Source: Hymenobacter arizonensis | GTDB taxonomy: Bacteria; Bacteroidota; Bacteroidia; Cytophagales; Hymenobacteraceae | Length of the DNA: 64,000 bases | NCBI RefSeq assembly: GCF_900115775.1 | Contig: NZ_FOXS01000005.1 | Coordinates: 372,001 to 436,000, forward strand | Reading direction: 5' to 3' | Shown: positions 36,406-45,032 of the stretch, in pieces | Layout of the letters: each line of letters starts with the position of its first letter | How positions within the stretch are numbered: position 1 is the stretch's first letter | Translations under genes and position numbers: made by a program | The notes under the pieces: model-generated | Databases searched by the model: none | Seen by the model: the letters and a program-made list of their open reading frames with translations, nothing else | Told to the model about the DNA's origin: nothing

Positions 36406-36750
36406 ATGCTTCCCTTGCTCCCCCGCCAGCAACACGTACTTGATGCCCTGAATGCCTGCATCGCCGCCTGCGAAATCCAAACCGTTGATGGCCTAGATTA
36501 CCCCGATACCCACCGCAGCGTTCGCCTCAGCCGCGACTGCGCCGACCTGTGCCGGTTGGCTGCCGCCTTCGTCCTGCGCGGGGCCGAGCACACGCCGCAC
36601 ATCCTGCGCGAATGCGCCGAGCTCTGCCGTGTCTGCGCCGACGAGAGCACACAGTTTTCCTACGAAGCATTCCGCAAATGCACCGACACCTGCCGCCGCG
36701 CCGAAGACGCCTGCCGCACGGCATTTGTGCGGTCTGCAGTGCCAGCTTAG
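36406..36750 (+). CDS. Four-helix-bundle copper-binding-type protein (DUF326/Csp-like)
   Basis: 114 residues with ten cysteines, at positions 18, 22, 45, 49, 70, 74, 77, 92, 96 and 103, mostly in CxxxC pairs on predicted helices (CIAACE, CADLCR, CAELCRVC, CTDTCR, CRTAF). This is the pattern of the DUF326 four-helix bundle family, which includes cytosolic copper storage proteins whose Cys residues line the bundle core and bind many Cu(I) ions. The Csp proteins that store most copper have more Cys per helix; the capacity of this one is unknown. No signal peptide, so cytoplasmic. It lies between a CusR/CusS-like two-component system and an RND pump, which suggests a metal or thiol stress theme. 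Confidence 0.85.
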   Translation: MLPLLPRQQHVLDALNACIAACEIQTVDGLDYPDTHRSVRLSRDCADLCRLAAAFVLRGAEHTPHILRECAELCRVCADESTQFSYEAFRKCTDTCRRAEDACRTAFVRSAVPA

Positions 36751-36791
36751 GCGTTGTAATATGTACAAAAGCGGGGTTTACGTGTCGGCCT

Positions 36792-36888
36792 CGCGTCTGT
36801 CATGCTGAGCTTGCGAAGCATCTTATCGCGTTGTGACGACTCGTTCCGCGGTGAGAAGATGCTTCGCGAACTCAGCACGACAGACGCG
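36792..36888. repeat. Inverted repeat of family R2
   Basis: Arms 36792-36824 (CGCGTCTGTCATGCTGAGCT...) and 36856-36888 pair over 33 bases with two or so mismatches, with a 31-base loop. It lies between the Cys-rich protein gene and the efflux promoter and may terminate the first transcript. Confidence 0.87.
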
Positions 36889-36995
36889 AGGAAACAGCGA
36901 TGGATAGCCGTTTCAACTGGTACAAATCAGTTCACTATCACAACCGCAGCATAGCCAGTTGCTGCGGCTCTGTTTTGAAGTAAAGCGGCTTTTTT

Positions 36996-37049
36996 TAATG
37001 TTTTTTAATGCCGTTGTAATTCTGTTCTAATGTCAGGCGGGCACTTTTG
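36996..37049 (+). promoter_or_regulatory. Four-repeat operator and promoter B (upstream of the RND efflux operon)
   Basis: The repeats are TAATGTT at 36996, TAATGCC at 37006, TAATTCT at 37017 and TAATGTC at 37028. Spacing is 10, 11 and 11, identical to promoter A, and the third repeat is the weakest in both. TTTG at 37046-37049 lies 11 bases after the last repeat, again as in A, in the context CACTTTTG. The start codon of the adaptor gene follows 43 bases later. Predicted binding site of the response regulator at 33687-34364. Confidence 0.75.
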
Positions 37050-37092
37050 GGCACTCTGATGCGGAAATCCGCACCTGCTCAAGCCCCGCCTC

Positions 37093-38250
37093 ATGCCACT
37101 TGCCCCGTCCATTCTTCGCGTTTTGCCCCCTTGGTTACTGGTGCCCTTGTTGTGCCTGGGCCTAGGTAGCTGCGGCAGCAAAGAAGAGGCTGATACGTCG
37201 GCTGAGGTAGAGGAGGCCCGGAGCTTGCCAGTCGCCCGGCTCGAAGCCCGCGACACCGTACTTACCCGCGACTACGTGGCCCAGATTCAGGCGGTGCGCA
37301 ACGTGGAAATACGGGCCCGGGTACCGGGGTTTCTCGAGCAGATTTACGTAGATGAAGGCCAGGCCGTGCGCAAGGGCCAGCCGCTGTTCCGCATCAACGA
37401 CGCCGAGTACAAAACCCGTCTTGCGCGCGCTCAGGCAGCCTTGAGCACCGCTACGGCCCAGGCCCGCGTGGCCCGGCTGGAGCTGGACCGGGTGAAGATT
37501 CTGACCGAGAAAAACATCATCACCAAGAGTGAGCTTGACGTGGCCCGGGCCAATATGCGGGCCGCCGAGTCGCGCACCGACGAGGCGCGGTCGACGGCCA
37601 AAAACGCGGCGCTGCAAGTGAGTTTCACCACGGTTCGCGCGCCCTTCGATGGCGTGGTGAACCGCGAGCCGCTCAAAGTGGGCAGCCTGCTCGACAACGG
37701 CACCCTGCTCACCACGGTGTCGGACACGCGGCAGCTTTATGCCTACTTCAACGTGTCGGAAATGGAGTACCTGGAGTACACCAAAACCCGGCGCCAGTCC
37801 GCCAAAGGTGGCGACGTGGTGCGGCTGGTGCTAGTAGACGGCACCCTCTACACCCCGCCGGGCAAGATTGAAACCGTAGAAAGCGAGTTCGACGCCAGCA
37901 CGGGCTCCATTGCCTTCCGGGCCCGTTTCGACAACCCCAAAAAGCTACTCAAGCACGGCGCCACCGGCAAGGTGCGCATGAGCAACGAAATAGAAAACGC
38001 CCTGCTCGTGCCGCAGAAAGCCGTGTTTGAGGTGCAGGACAAAAACTACGTGTACGTGGTCGACCAGAAGGGAGAAGTGAAGCGCAAGAGCTTCGTGCCG
38101 CAGGCCCGGGTGTCGGCTTTCTACGTGGTGAAAGAAGGGCTGGAGGCCGGCGATAGGGTGGTGTGCGGGGGCATTCAGGACCTGCGCGATGGCAACCGCA
38201 TCACCGCGCAACCGGTCACGATGCAGAGCATGCTGGCCTCCGCTCCTTAA
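37093..38250 (+). CDS. RND efflux periplasmic adaptor (membrane fusion protein), lipoprotein
   Basis: 385 residues. Lipoprotein signal (WLLVPLLCLGLGSC, Cys near residue 27). The adaptor features are the barrel-sandwich/lipoyl halves (RNVEIRARVPGFLEQIYVDEGQAVRKGQPLFRIND and VSFTTVRAPFDGVVNREPLKVGSLLDNG), the alpha-hairpin between them (RLARAQAALSTATAQARVARLELDRVKIL), then beta-barrel and membrane-proximal domains (VVKEGLEAGDRVVCGGIQDLRDGNRI). This is the AcrA/MexA type that links an inner membrane RND permease to a TolC-like duct. It is first in an operon with permease and outer membrane genes, and the promoter with the operator lies just upstream. Confidence 0.94.
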   Translation: MPLAPSILRVLPPWLLVPLLCLGLGSCGSKEEADTSAEVEEARSLPVARLEARDTVLTRDYVAQIQAVRNVEIRARVPGFLEQIYVDEGQAVRKGQPLFRINDAEYKTRLARAQAALSTATAQARVARLELDRVKILTEKNIITKSELDVARANMRAAESRTDEARSTAKNAALQVSFTTVRAPFDGVVNREPLKVGSLLDNGTLLTTVSDTRQLYAYFNVSEMEYLEYTKTRRQSAKGGDVVRLVLVDGTLYTPPGKIETVESEFDASTGSIAFRARFDNPKKLLKHGATGKVRMSNEIENALLVPQKAVFEVQDKNYVYVVDQKGEVKRKSFVPQARVSAFYVVKEGLEAGDRVVCGGIQDLRDGNRITAQPVTMQSMLASAP

Positions 38251-38313
38251 CTGCTAACCCCGCTTTCGGGCCGCGGCGAGGCGCGGCAGTTGTAACCCGC
38301 TATTTCGCTTGCC

Positions 38314-41300
38314 ATGTTCGATATATTCATTCGCCGGCCAGTTTTGTCGCTGGTTATTTCGCTGTTTTTCGTGCTGCTGGGGGCGCTGGCCTTCTTCACG
38401 CTGCCCGTGACGCAGTTTCCGGACATTGCGCCGCCGTCCGTGACGGTGCGGGCCAAATACAACGGCGCCAACGCCGAGGTGTGCGCCAAGGCTGTGGCCA
38501 TTCCGCTGGAGCGCGCCATCAACGGCGTGCCGGGCATGACCTACATCCAGACCGTGACCAGCAACAACGGCACCACGCTCATCACAGTGTATTTCGAAGT
38601 GGGCGTGGACCCCGATATCGCCGCCGTGGCCGTGCAAAACCGCGTGTCGACGGTGATTGACGAGCTGCCGCAGGAGGTAATCCGCAACGGCGTGATGACC
38701 GAGAAGGAGGTGAACTCCATGCTGATGTACATCAACCTGGTGAGCGACGACCCCGCTGCCGACGAGCAGTTTATTTACAACTTCGCCGACATCAACCTGC
38801 TCAACGAGCTCAAGCGCATCAAGGGCGTGGGCCTGGCTGAACTCATGGGCAACCGCGAATATTCCATGCGCGTCTGGCTCAAGCCCGACCGCATGCTGGC
38901 CTACCGCATATCCGTCGACGAGGTGGTGGCCGCCATTCAGCAGCAGAACATTGAGGCGGCGCCCGGCCGCACCGGCGAAAGCGCCGGCCGCGCCCCGCAG
39001 GTGCTGCAGTACGTGCTGCGCTACACCGGCAAGCTCGACAAGCCCGAGCAGTACCGCAACATCGTGGTGCGCGCCGACCCCGACGGCTCAGTGCTACGCC
39101 TCCAAGACGTGGCCGACGTGGAGTTTGGCGCCCAGACTTACCGCATGGAGTCCAAGACCAACGGCCGGCCCTCGGCGGCCATCCGGCTCAAGCAGCTGCC
39201 GGGCTCCAACGCTTCGGAAATCATCGAAAACATTAAAACCCGCATGGCGGAGCTGAAAAAATCCAGCTTCCCGCCCGGCATGAACTTCATTGTGAGCTAC
39301 GACGTGTCGCGCTTCCTCGACGCCAGCATCCACGAAGTGCTGCGCACGCTGGTGGAGGCGTTTTTGCTGGTGTTTGTGGTGGTGTACATCTTCCTGCAGG
39401 ACTGGCGCTCTACGATGATTCCGGCGCTGGCCGTGCCGGTGGCCCTGGTCGGTACGCTGGCGTTTATGCAGATGCTGGGCTTTTCGATTAACCTGCTCAC
39501 GCTGTTTGCTCTCGTGTTGGCTATCGGTATTGTGGTCGATAACGCCATTGTGGTGGTGGAAGCCGTGCACGCCAAGATGCACGAGGAACATATGGGGCCA
39601 CGTGAAGCCACGTTTGCGGCCATGAATGAAATTCGCGGGGCGCTGGTGGCCATCACGCTGGTGATGTCGGCGGTGTTTGTGCCGGTGGCGTTTCTGTCGG
39701 GGCCGGTGGGCGTGTTCTACCGGCAGTTTTCGCTCACGTTGGCCATTTCCATCGTCATTTCGGGCATTAATGCGCTGACGCTGACGCCGGCGCTGTGCGC
39801 ACTGCTGCTCAAGGAAATACCAGCCGACGACGAGCGCAAGGGCTGGCTGGGCCGCTTCTTCGCGGGCTTCAACCGCAAGTACGAGGCGTTTGCGGAGCGC
39901 TACCAGGGGCTGGTGCGCTGGCTGTCGAGCCGCCGGCTGGTAACGGCGGCGCTGTTGCTGGGCTTTTTCGGGGCCACCTGGGGCATCAACCGCGTGCTGC
40001 CGTCGGGCTTTATTCCGTCCGAAGACCAGGGCATGGTATACATCAACGTGACCGCGCCGGCCGGAGCCACGCTGGAGCGCACCACCGCCGTGCTCAACGA
40101 AGTGCAGCGCATTGCTCAGAAGCTCAAGCCCGTGGAGTCGGTGTCGACCCTGGGCGGCTTCTCGCTGATGAATGACGTGTCGGGCTCCAGCTACGGCATG
40201 GGCATGATTAACCTCAAGCCCTGGGACCAGCGCACCGAGTCGGTGCAGGACATCATGACCCAGCTCACGGCCAAAACCCGCCACATTACCGACGCGCAAA
40301 TTCAGTTTTTCACGCCGCCCACCGTGCCGGGCTTCGGCAACGCCGGCGGCTTCGAGATGCAGCTGCTGGACCGCACCGGCCGCGGCGACCTGCAGGAAAC
40401 CGACCGGGTGGCCCAGCGCTTCCTCACGGCCCTGAACAAGTCGCCGGCCGTGGAAGGCGCCTTCACCGGCTTCGACCCGAAATTTCCGCAGTACCTCATC
40501 AAGGTCGATGCCGACCTGGCCGCCAAAAAGGGCGTGAACGTGGCCCAAGCCATGAACACGCTCCAAACCTTCATGGGCGCCAACTACATTTCCAACTTCA
40601 TCCGCTTCGGGCAGATGTACCGCGTCATGATTCAGGCCGACCCGCGCTACCGCGGCAAGCCCGAGGACGTGCTAGCCCTCTATGTGAAAAACAGCCGCGG
40701 CGAAATGGTGTCCTGTGCCACGTTCATGCGCATCGAGCGCATTTACGGCCCCGAGCAGCTCACCCGCTACAACCTCTACAACGCCGCGCAGTTCAACGGC
40801 GACGCCGCCCCTGGCTACAGCTCTGGCGACGCCATCCGGGCCGTGGAACAAGTGGCAGCCAAGGAATTGCCGCGCGGCTACACCTTCGAATGGAGCGGCA
40901 TGACGCGCGAGCAAATCCTGAGCGGCGACCAGGCGATGTACGTTTTTCTGCTGGTGCTGGTGTTCGTGTACCTGCTGCTGGCGGCGCAGTACGAAAGCTT
41001 CGTGCTGCCGCTGCCGGTGCTGCTGAGCCTGCCCACCGGCATCTTCGGCTCCTTCCTGTCGCTGAAGCTGCTGGGCCTCGAAAACAACATCTACGCCCAG
41101 GTGGCCCTCATTATGCTCATCGGCCTGCTGGGCAAAAACGCCATTCTCATCATCGAGTTTGCCGTGCAGCGCCGCAACGAAGGCGCCTCCGTGCTCGATG
41201 CGGCCGTGGAAGGGGCGCGGTCCCGCCTGCGGCCCATTCTGATGACGTCGTTCGCCTTCATCGCGGGCCTGATTCCGCTGTGCGTGGCCACGGGCGCCGG

Positions 41301-41496
41301 GGCGGTGGGCAACCGCTCTATCGGCACGGCGGCGGCAGGTGGCATGCTCATCGGCACGCTATTCGGCGTGGTGCTCATTCCGGGGCTGTATGTGCTGTTT
41401 TCGAGGGATAAAAAGCCTTCCAAGAAGGATAAGGAGCCGCTGACGGGGCTGGAGGAGGCGCCGGCTGCTGAGGAAAAGGTGGCGGCTACGGCTTGA
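38314..41496 (+). CDS. RND efflux permease, HAE1 (AcrB/MexB-like) family
   Basis: 1060 residues, the normal length for HAE1 permeases. It begins MFDIFIRRPVLSLVISLFFVLLG, with the typical first span, then TLPVTQFPDIAPPSVTV. Twelve membrane spans in two halves are recognisable, e.g. LVEAFLLVFVVVYIFLQDWRSTMIPALAVPVALVGTLAFM and YVFLLVLVFVYLLLAAQYESF. The relay Lys is present in LIGLLGKNAILIIEF. In the fourth span the motif reads GIVVDNAIVVVEAV: Asp409 is kept, but the second Asp of the AcrB Asp407/Asp408 pair is Asn410. The protein lacks the short metal-relay motifs of CusA-type pumps, so the substrate is more likely organic. It ends with an acidic/Lys-rich cytoplasmic tail. Confidence 0.95.
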   Translation: MFDIFIRRPVLSLVISLFFVLLGALAFFTLPVTQFPDIAPPSVTVRAKYNGANAEVCAKAVAIPLERAINGVPGMTYIQTVTSNNGTTLITVYFEVGVDPDIAAVAVQNRVSTVIDELPQEVIRNGVMTEKEVNSMLMYINLVSDDPAADEQFIYNFADINLLNELKRIKGVGLAELMGNREYSMRVWLKPDRMLAYRISVDEVVAAIQQQNIEAAPGRTGESAGRAPQVLQYVLRYTGKLDKPEQYRNIVVRADPDGSVLRLQDVADVEFGAQTYRMESKTNGRPSAAIRLKQLPGSNASEIIENIKTRMAELKKSSFPPGMNFIVSYDVSRFLDASIHEVLRTLVEAFLLVFVVVYIFLQDWRSTMIPALAVPVALVGTLAFMQMLGFSINLLTLFALVLAIGIVVDNAIVVVEAVHAKMHEEHMGPREATFAAMNEIRGALVAITLVMSAVFVPVAFLSGPVGVFYRQFSLTLAISIVISGINALTLTPALCALLLKEIPADDERKGWLGRFFAGFNRKYEAFAERYQGLVRWLSSRRLVTAALLLGFFGATWGINRVLPSGFIPSEDQGMVYINVTAPAGATLERTTAVLNEVQRIAQKLKPVESVSTLGGFSLMNDVSGSSYGMGMINLKPWDQRTESVQDIMTQLTAKTRHITDAQIQFFTPPTVPGFGNAGGFEMQLLDRTGRGDLQETDRVAQRFLTALNKSPAVEGAFTGFDPKFPQYLIKVDADLAAKKGVNVAQAMNTLQTFMGANYISNFIRFGQMYRVMIQADPRYRGKPEDVLALYVKNSRGEMVSCATFMRIERIYGPEQLTRYNLYNAAQFNGDAAPGYSSGDAIRAVEQVAAKELPRGYTFEWSGMTREQILSGDQAMYVFLLVLVFVYLLLAAQYESFVLPLPVLLSLPTGIFGSFLSLKLLGLENNIYAQVALIMLIGLLGKNAILIIEFAVQRRNEGASVLDAAVEGARSRLRPILMTSFAFIAGLIPLCVATGAGAVGNRSIGTAAAGGMLIGTLFGVVLIPGLYVLFSRDKKPSKKDKEPLTGLEEAPAAEEKVAATA

Positions 41497-41517
41497 TGGC
41501 AAATCGCCCAGACGGCG

Positions 41518-41703
41518 CGCCTCACCCCCCGGCCCCCTCTCCGCAGGAGAGGGGGAGCCTGATGGAAAAATGTAGCTCAAATCATGAGCTACAAGATGTT
41601 TTTGAAAGCTGATTATGTTTCTGATTAACCCTTCTATAAATGCAGCCTTTTTTAGTCGTCTGGCTCCCCCTCTCCCTCGGAGAGGGGGCCGGGGGGTGAG
41701 GCG
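41518..41703. repeat. 42-bp inverted repeat of family R3 overlapping the outer membrane efflux gene start
   Basis: Arms 41518-41559 and 41662-41703 (CGCCTCACCCCCCGGCCCCC...) pair over 42 bases with two mismatches. The 102-base loop contains a small hairpin TGTAGCTCA/TGAGCTACA at 41570-41592. The right arm reaches GGTGAGGCG and thus contains the probable GTG start of the next gene. Confidence 0.9.
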
Positions 41704-43153
41704 AACGTTCGCGCAACTCCTGGTAGTTAGCCTAATAACCATATTCACCGGCTGTCAGTCCGTAGCCCCACCGGTCATCACGCCCCGCGCCACTGCCACT
41801 CCCTCCACCTTCGCCAGCACCGCCACCCCAACCACCACCGACACTCTCACCCTGGCCAAACTTCCCTGGCGCCGATTCTTCGGCGACTCGGCCCTCGTAA
41901 CCCTCATCGACACTGCTCTGCACGCTAACCCTGACCTGCTCGTGGCCGTGCAGCGCGTGGAAATAGCCCGCGCTGGCTTGCTGGCGGCCCGCGGCGCGCT
42001 GCTGCCTAGCGCGAGCGTCGGGGCCGTCGCCGGCTTTGACCGGTTTGCCGACTACGCGGCCCAGGGCCAGACCAGCACCAACGACGGCCGGGAGTTGCCC
42101 AACGGAGTACCCAACTTTTCCCTAGGCTTGCAAAGCGCTTGGGAAATCGACCTCTGGGGTAAGCTGCGCAACCGCCGCCAAGCGGCCTTTGCGCGCGTGC
42201 TGGCCAGTGAGCAAGGCCGCCGCCTGGTGCAAACTGCCCTCATCGCCCAGGTAGCCAGTCTCTACTACGAGCTGCTCACCTACGACAACCAACTGGCCGT
42301 GCTGGGCAAAAACCGCGCATTGCAGGAGCGAGCCGTCGAAATAGTGAAGCTCCAGAAGCTGGGCGGCCGGGCCACTGAGCTGGCGGTGCAGCAGTTCACG
42401 GCTCAGCTCTTGCGCACCCGCAGCCTTGAAATCGAAGCCCGCCAGCGCATTGCGGCCACCGAAAACACCCTCAACCGCCTGCTGGGCCGCTACCCGCAGC
42501 CCATCCGGCGGGGCCTGCCCCTGAACCTGCAGCAGCTGCCGGCCCAGGTAGCCGCTGGCCTGCCCACCACCATGCTTCTGCGCCGGCCCGATGTGCAGCA
42601 GGCCGAGCTGGAACTGGTAGCGTCCCGCGCCGACGTAGCCGCCGCCCGCGCCGCCTTCTTGCCCTCGCTCACGCTGGGGCCGTACATCGGGCTGAATGCC
42701 TACTCGCCCGCGCTGCTGTTCCAGACGCCCGGCTCGCTGGCCTTCGGCCTGCTCGGCGGCCTCTCGGCCCCGCTACTCAACCGCAGCCTGTTCCGGGCCG
42801 ACTACCGCCGTTCGGCCGCCCAGCAACGGGCCGCTTACTGGAGCTACCAAAAAGCTGTGCAAACTGGCTTCGAGGAAGTAACCACCAACCTGAATGGCTT
42901 GGAAAACTACCGCCGCGTGGCCGACCTGCGCCAGCAGGAAGTGGCCGCCCTCACCCGCGCCGTCGACGTGTCCAACGACCTCTACCGGGCCAACTACGCC
43001 AACTACCTCGAAGTGGTGACGGCCCAGCGCAGCGTGCTCGACGCCGAGCTCATCCTCACCGACACGCGCCGCCAGCAGTTCCTGCTGCTCATCGACCTCT
43101 ACCGGGCCCTGGGCGGCGGCTGGGACGCCCAGCCAACGGCAGACGTCCGGTAG
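41696..43153 (+). CDS. RND efflux outer membrane lipoprotein (TolC/OprM-like, NodT family)
   Basis: 485 residues if started at GTG 41696, which gives a compact lipoprotein signal (RRTFAQLLVVSLITIFTGC). An ATG at 41615 would add 27 residues encoded by the loop and arm of an R3 hairpin, ahead of the signal peptide, and is less likely. The family features are the N-terminal LPWRRFFGDSALVTLIDTALHANPDLLVAVQRVE, ARGALLPSASVG, the central LPAQVAAGLPTTMLLRRPDVQQAELELVAS, and the second repeat with VTAQRSVLDAELILTDTRRQQ. It forms the trimeric outer membrane duct of the pump encoded by the two preceding genes. Confidence 0.93.
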   Translation: MRRTFAQLLVVSLITIFTGCQSVAPPVITPRATATPSTFASTATPTTTDTLTLAKLPWRRFFGDSALVTLIDTALHANPDLLVAVQRVEIARAGLLAARGALLPSASVGAVAGFDRFADYAAQGQTSTNDGRELPNGVPNFSLGLQSAWEIDLWGKLRNRRQAAFARVLASEQGRRLVQTALIAQVASLYYELLTYDNQLAVLGKNRALQERAVEIVKLQKLGGRATELAVQQFTAQLLRTRSLEIEARQRIAATENTLNRLLGRYPQPIRRGLPLNLQQLPAQVAAGLPTTMLLRRPDVQQAELELVASRADVAAARAAFLPSLTLGPYIGLNAYSPALLFQTPGSLAFGLLGGLSAPLLNRSLFRADYRRSAAQQRAAYWSYQKAVQTGFEEVTTNLNGLENYRRVADLRQQEVAALTRAVDVSNDLYRANYANYLEVVTAQRSVLDAELILTDTRRQQFLLLIDLYRALGGGWDAQPTADVR

Positions 43154-43277
43154 GGGAGGGCAGAAGCAGCGCCTGGCCACCGCAGGGTGGAAAACTTCAA
43201 AAAGTTCTTCGTTGGTGTAAGTCCCGGGCGGGCATTTGTAACTTGGCCGTGCAAGAACATGTGCTGCCACTTACGGC

Positions 43278-44831
43278 TTGTATGCACCCGTATCCGGTTC
43301 GGATGCGGTTGTAGTTGCCTCAAACGTACTTTCCGTGCCCTCTTACGCCTCACCGCCCGCCGCTCCCACGCCCACTTCAAACGCCCTGTTTCCGGTGTTT
43401 TTGAAGTTGGAGCATTTCCGGGTGTTGCTGGTGGGCGGCGGGCAGGTGGGGCTGGAAAACCTGACTGCCATTCTGCACAACAGCCCCAACACGGCGGTGC
43501 AGGTGGTGTCGCCGAGCGTGCTGCCGGCCCTAACAAGCCTGGCGGCCCGGCACCCGCAGGTGCAGGTGCACGTGCGGCCCTTCTGCGATGCAGACCTCGA
43601 CGACCAGGACTTTGTGTTTGTCGCGACCAACAACCCCGAGCTCAACCGCCACATCAGCGCCGAGGCGGCGGCCCGCCGCATTCTGGCCACCGTGACCGGG
43701 GCGCCCGACGAGTGCGACTTCTACCTGGCCTCGGTGGTGCAGAAGGGCGATTTGAAGGTGGCCATCTCCACCAACGGCAAAGCGCCCTCGGTGGGCCAGC
43801 GCCTACGCAACGTGCTTGAAGACGCGCTGCCCAACGAGCTGCCCAATGTGCTGCACCAAATGGCCATCATCAGCCACCGGCTGAAAGGCGACGTGGCCCA
43901 GCGCATCAAGGAGCTGAATGCCGTGACCGCCGAGCTGGCCTACGGCCCCGCCTACGAAACCCCCGCCACGGCCTACTGGCGGCGCGTGGCCACGGGCGCA
44001 CTGGTCACGTTTGCGTTGTTCATCGTGCTCAACATCCTGTCTTACTACATCACCCTGCCGCAGGCCTGGGCGTGGCTGAGCAGCTCCAAAACGTTCTACA
44101 TGTTTGTGGTGGTGGGCTTTGTGGCGCAGCTCATCGACGGGCTGCTGGGCATGGGCTACGGCGTGGTGTCGGCCATCAGTCTGATGTCATTGGGCCTGAG
44201 CCCGGTGGCGGTGAGTGCCAGCATTCATACGGCCGAGATGTTTGCCAGCGGCGCGTCGGGCTACCAGCACTACCGCTTCGGCAACGTGAACAAGCGGCTT
44301 TTTCGGGCTCTGCTGCTGCCCGGCGTGGCCGGCTCCTTAGCCGGGGCCCTGCTGCTCACCTACTTTGGGGAAAAATACGCGGAGTTGGTGAAGCCAATTC
44401 TGGCGGTATACCTGCTGCTATTGGGCTTGCGCATCATTGGCAAAGCCTTCCGCAAGCGGCAAGACAAGCGCCGCAAGGTGAAAAATGCCGGCTGGCTGGC
44501 CGGCGCGGGCGGCTTCCTCGACTCGTTTGGGGGCGGCGGCTGGGGGCCGCTGGTTACCAGCACGCTCATTGCCAACGGCCGCACGCCGCAGTACGTCATC
44601 GGCACGGTGAGCCTGGTGGAGTTCTTCGTCACGTTTGCCAGCGCCTTCACCTTTTTCGCCCTCATCGGCATTTCGCACTGGCAGATTGTGGCCGGGCTGA
44701 TTGTGGGCGGGGTGGCGGCGGCGCCGTTTGCGGCCCGGCTGGCCGGCCGCATCCCCACCCGCTGGATGTTCCTGGGCGTGGGCACCATGGTTATTCTGTG
44801 GAGCCTGTGGGCGCTGCGGAAGCTGTTTTAA
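43278..44831 (+). CDS. Fusion of precorrin-2 dehydrogenase (siroheme synthase N-domain) and TauE/SafE-type permease
   Basis: 517 residues. Residues ~40-225 are the NAD-binding siroheme domain: FPVFLKLEHFRVLLVGGGQVGLENL, FVFVATNNPELNRHI, APDECDFYLASVVQKGDLKVAISTNGKAPSVGQRLR, including the Asp of the family's DECDF-type motif. From about residue 240 there are membrane spans of the TSUP/TauE family: a first span, then FVAQLIDGLLGMGYGVVSAISLMSLGLSP and GGFLDSFGGGGWGPLVTSTLI, the two TSUP half-motifs. Siroheme is the cofactor of sulfite and nitrite reductase, and TSUP proteins move sulfite or related anions, so the fusion points to sulfur assimilation. No other sulfur gene is adjacent. The start is uncertain; a GTG at 43338 is possible. 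Confidence 0.9.
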   Translation: MYAPVSGSDAVVVASNVLSVPSYASPPAAPTPTSNALFPVFLKLEHFRVLLVGGGQVGLENLTAILHNSPNTAVQVVSPSVLPALTSLAARHPQVQVHVRPFCDADLDDQDFVFVATNNPELNRHISAEAAARRILATVTGAPDECDFYLASVVQKGDLKVAISTNGKAPSVGQRLRNVLEDALPNELPNVLHQMAIISHRLKGDVAQRIKELNAVTAELAYGPAYETPATAYWRRVATGALVTFALFIVLNILSYYITLPQAWAWLSSSKTFYMFVVVGFVAQLIDGLLGMGYGVVSAISLMSLGLSPVAVSASIHTAEMFASGASGYQHYRFGNVNKRLFRALLLPGVAGSLAGALLLTYFGEKYAELVKPILAVYLLLLGLRIIGKAFRKRQDKRRKVKNAGWLAGAGGFLDSFGGGGWGPLVTSTLIANGRTPQYVIGTVSLVEFFVTFASAFTFFALIGISHWQIVAGLIVGGVAAAPFAARLAGRIPTRWMFLGVGTMVILWSLWALRKLF

Positions 44832-45032
44832 GCGACGGAATTTGGAAGCAGGTTGCGCCCGGCCGCTTTGTCGGTAGCGGAGAGGAGTTGGCTTAAAACC
44901 CAAAAGTCAGGAGAGAGCAGAAGGGTTTGCGGCGGGGCGGAGGCCTTCTTTGCGGCACTACGCTGCATGGCCGAGGGGCTGGACCGCGTAGTGGCTGCTC
45001 AGCTTACTGAAAGCCAGGTATTAACCAACCAC

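Noticed and set aside
39094..40566. 490-residue minus-strand open frame inside the RND permease gene
   Set aside because: Low-complexity His/Arg/Gln-rich shadow of a confident HAE1 permease.
43154..43277. Possible riboswitch upstream of the siroheme/permease fusion gene
   Set aside because: No conserved riboswitch core (SAM, cobalamin or other) could be recognised in the 124-base leader.
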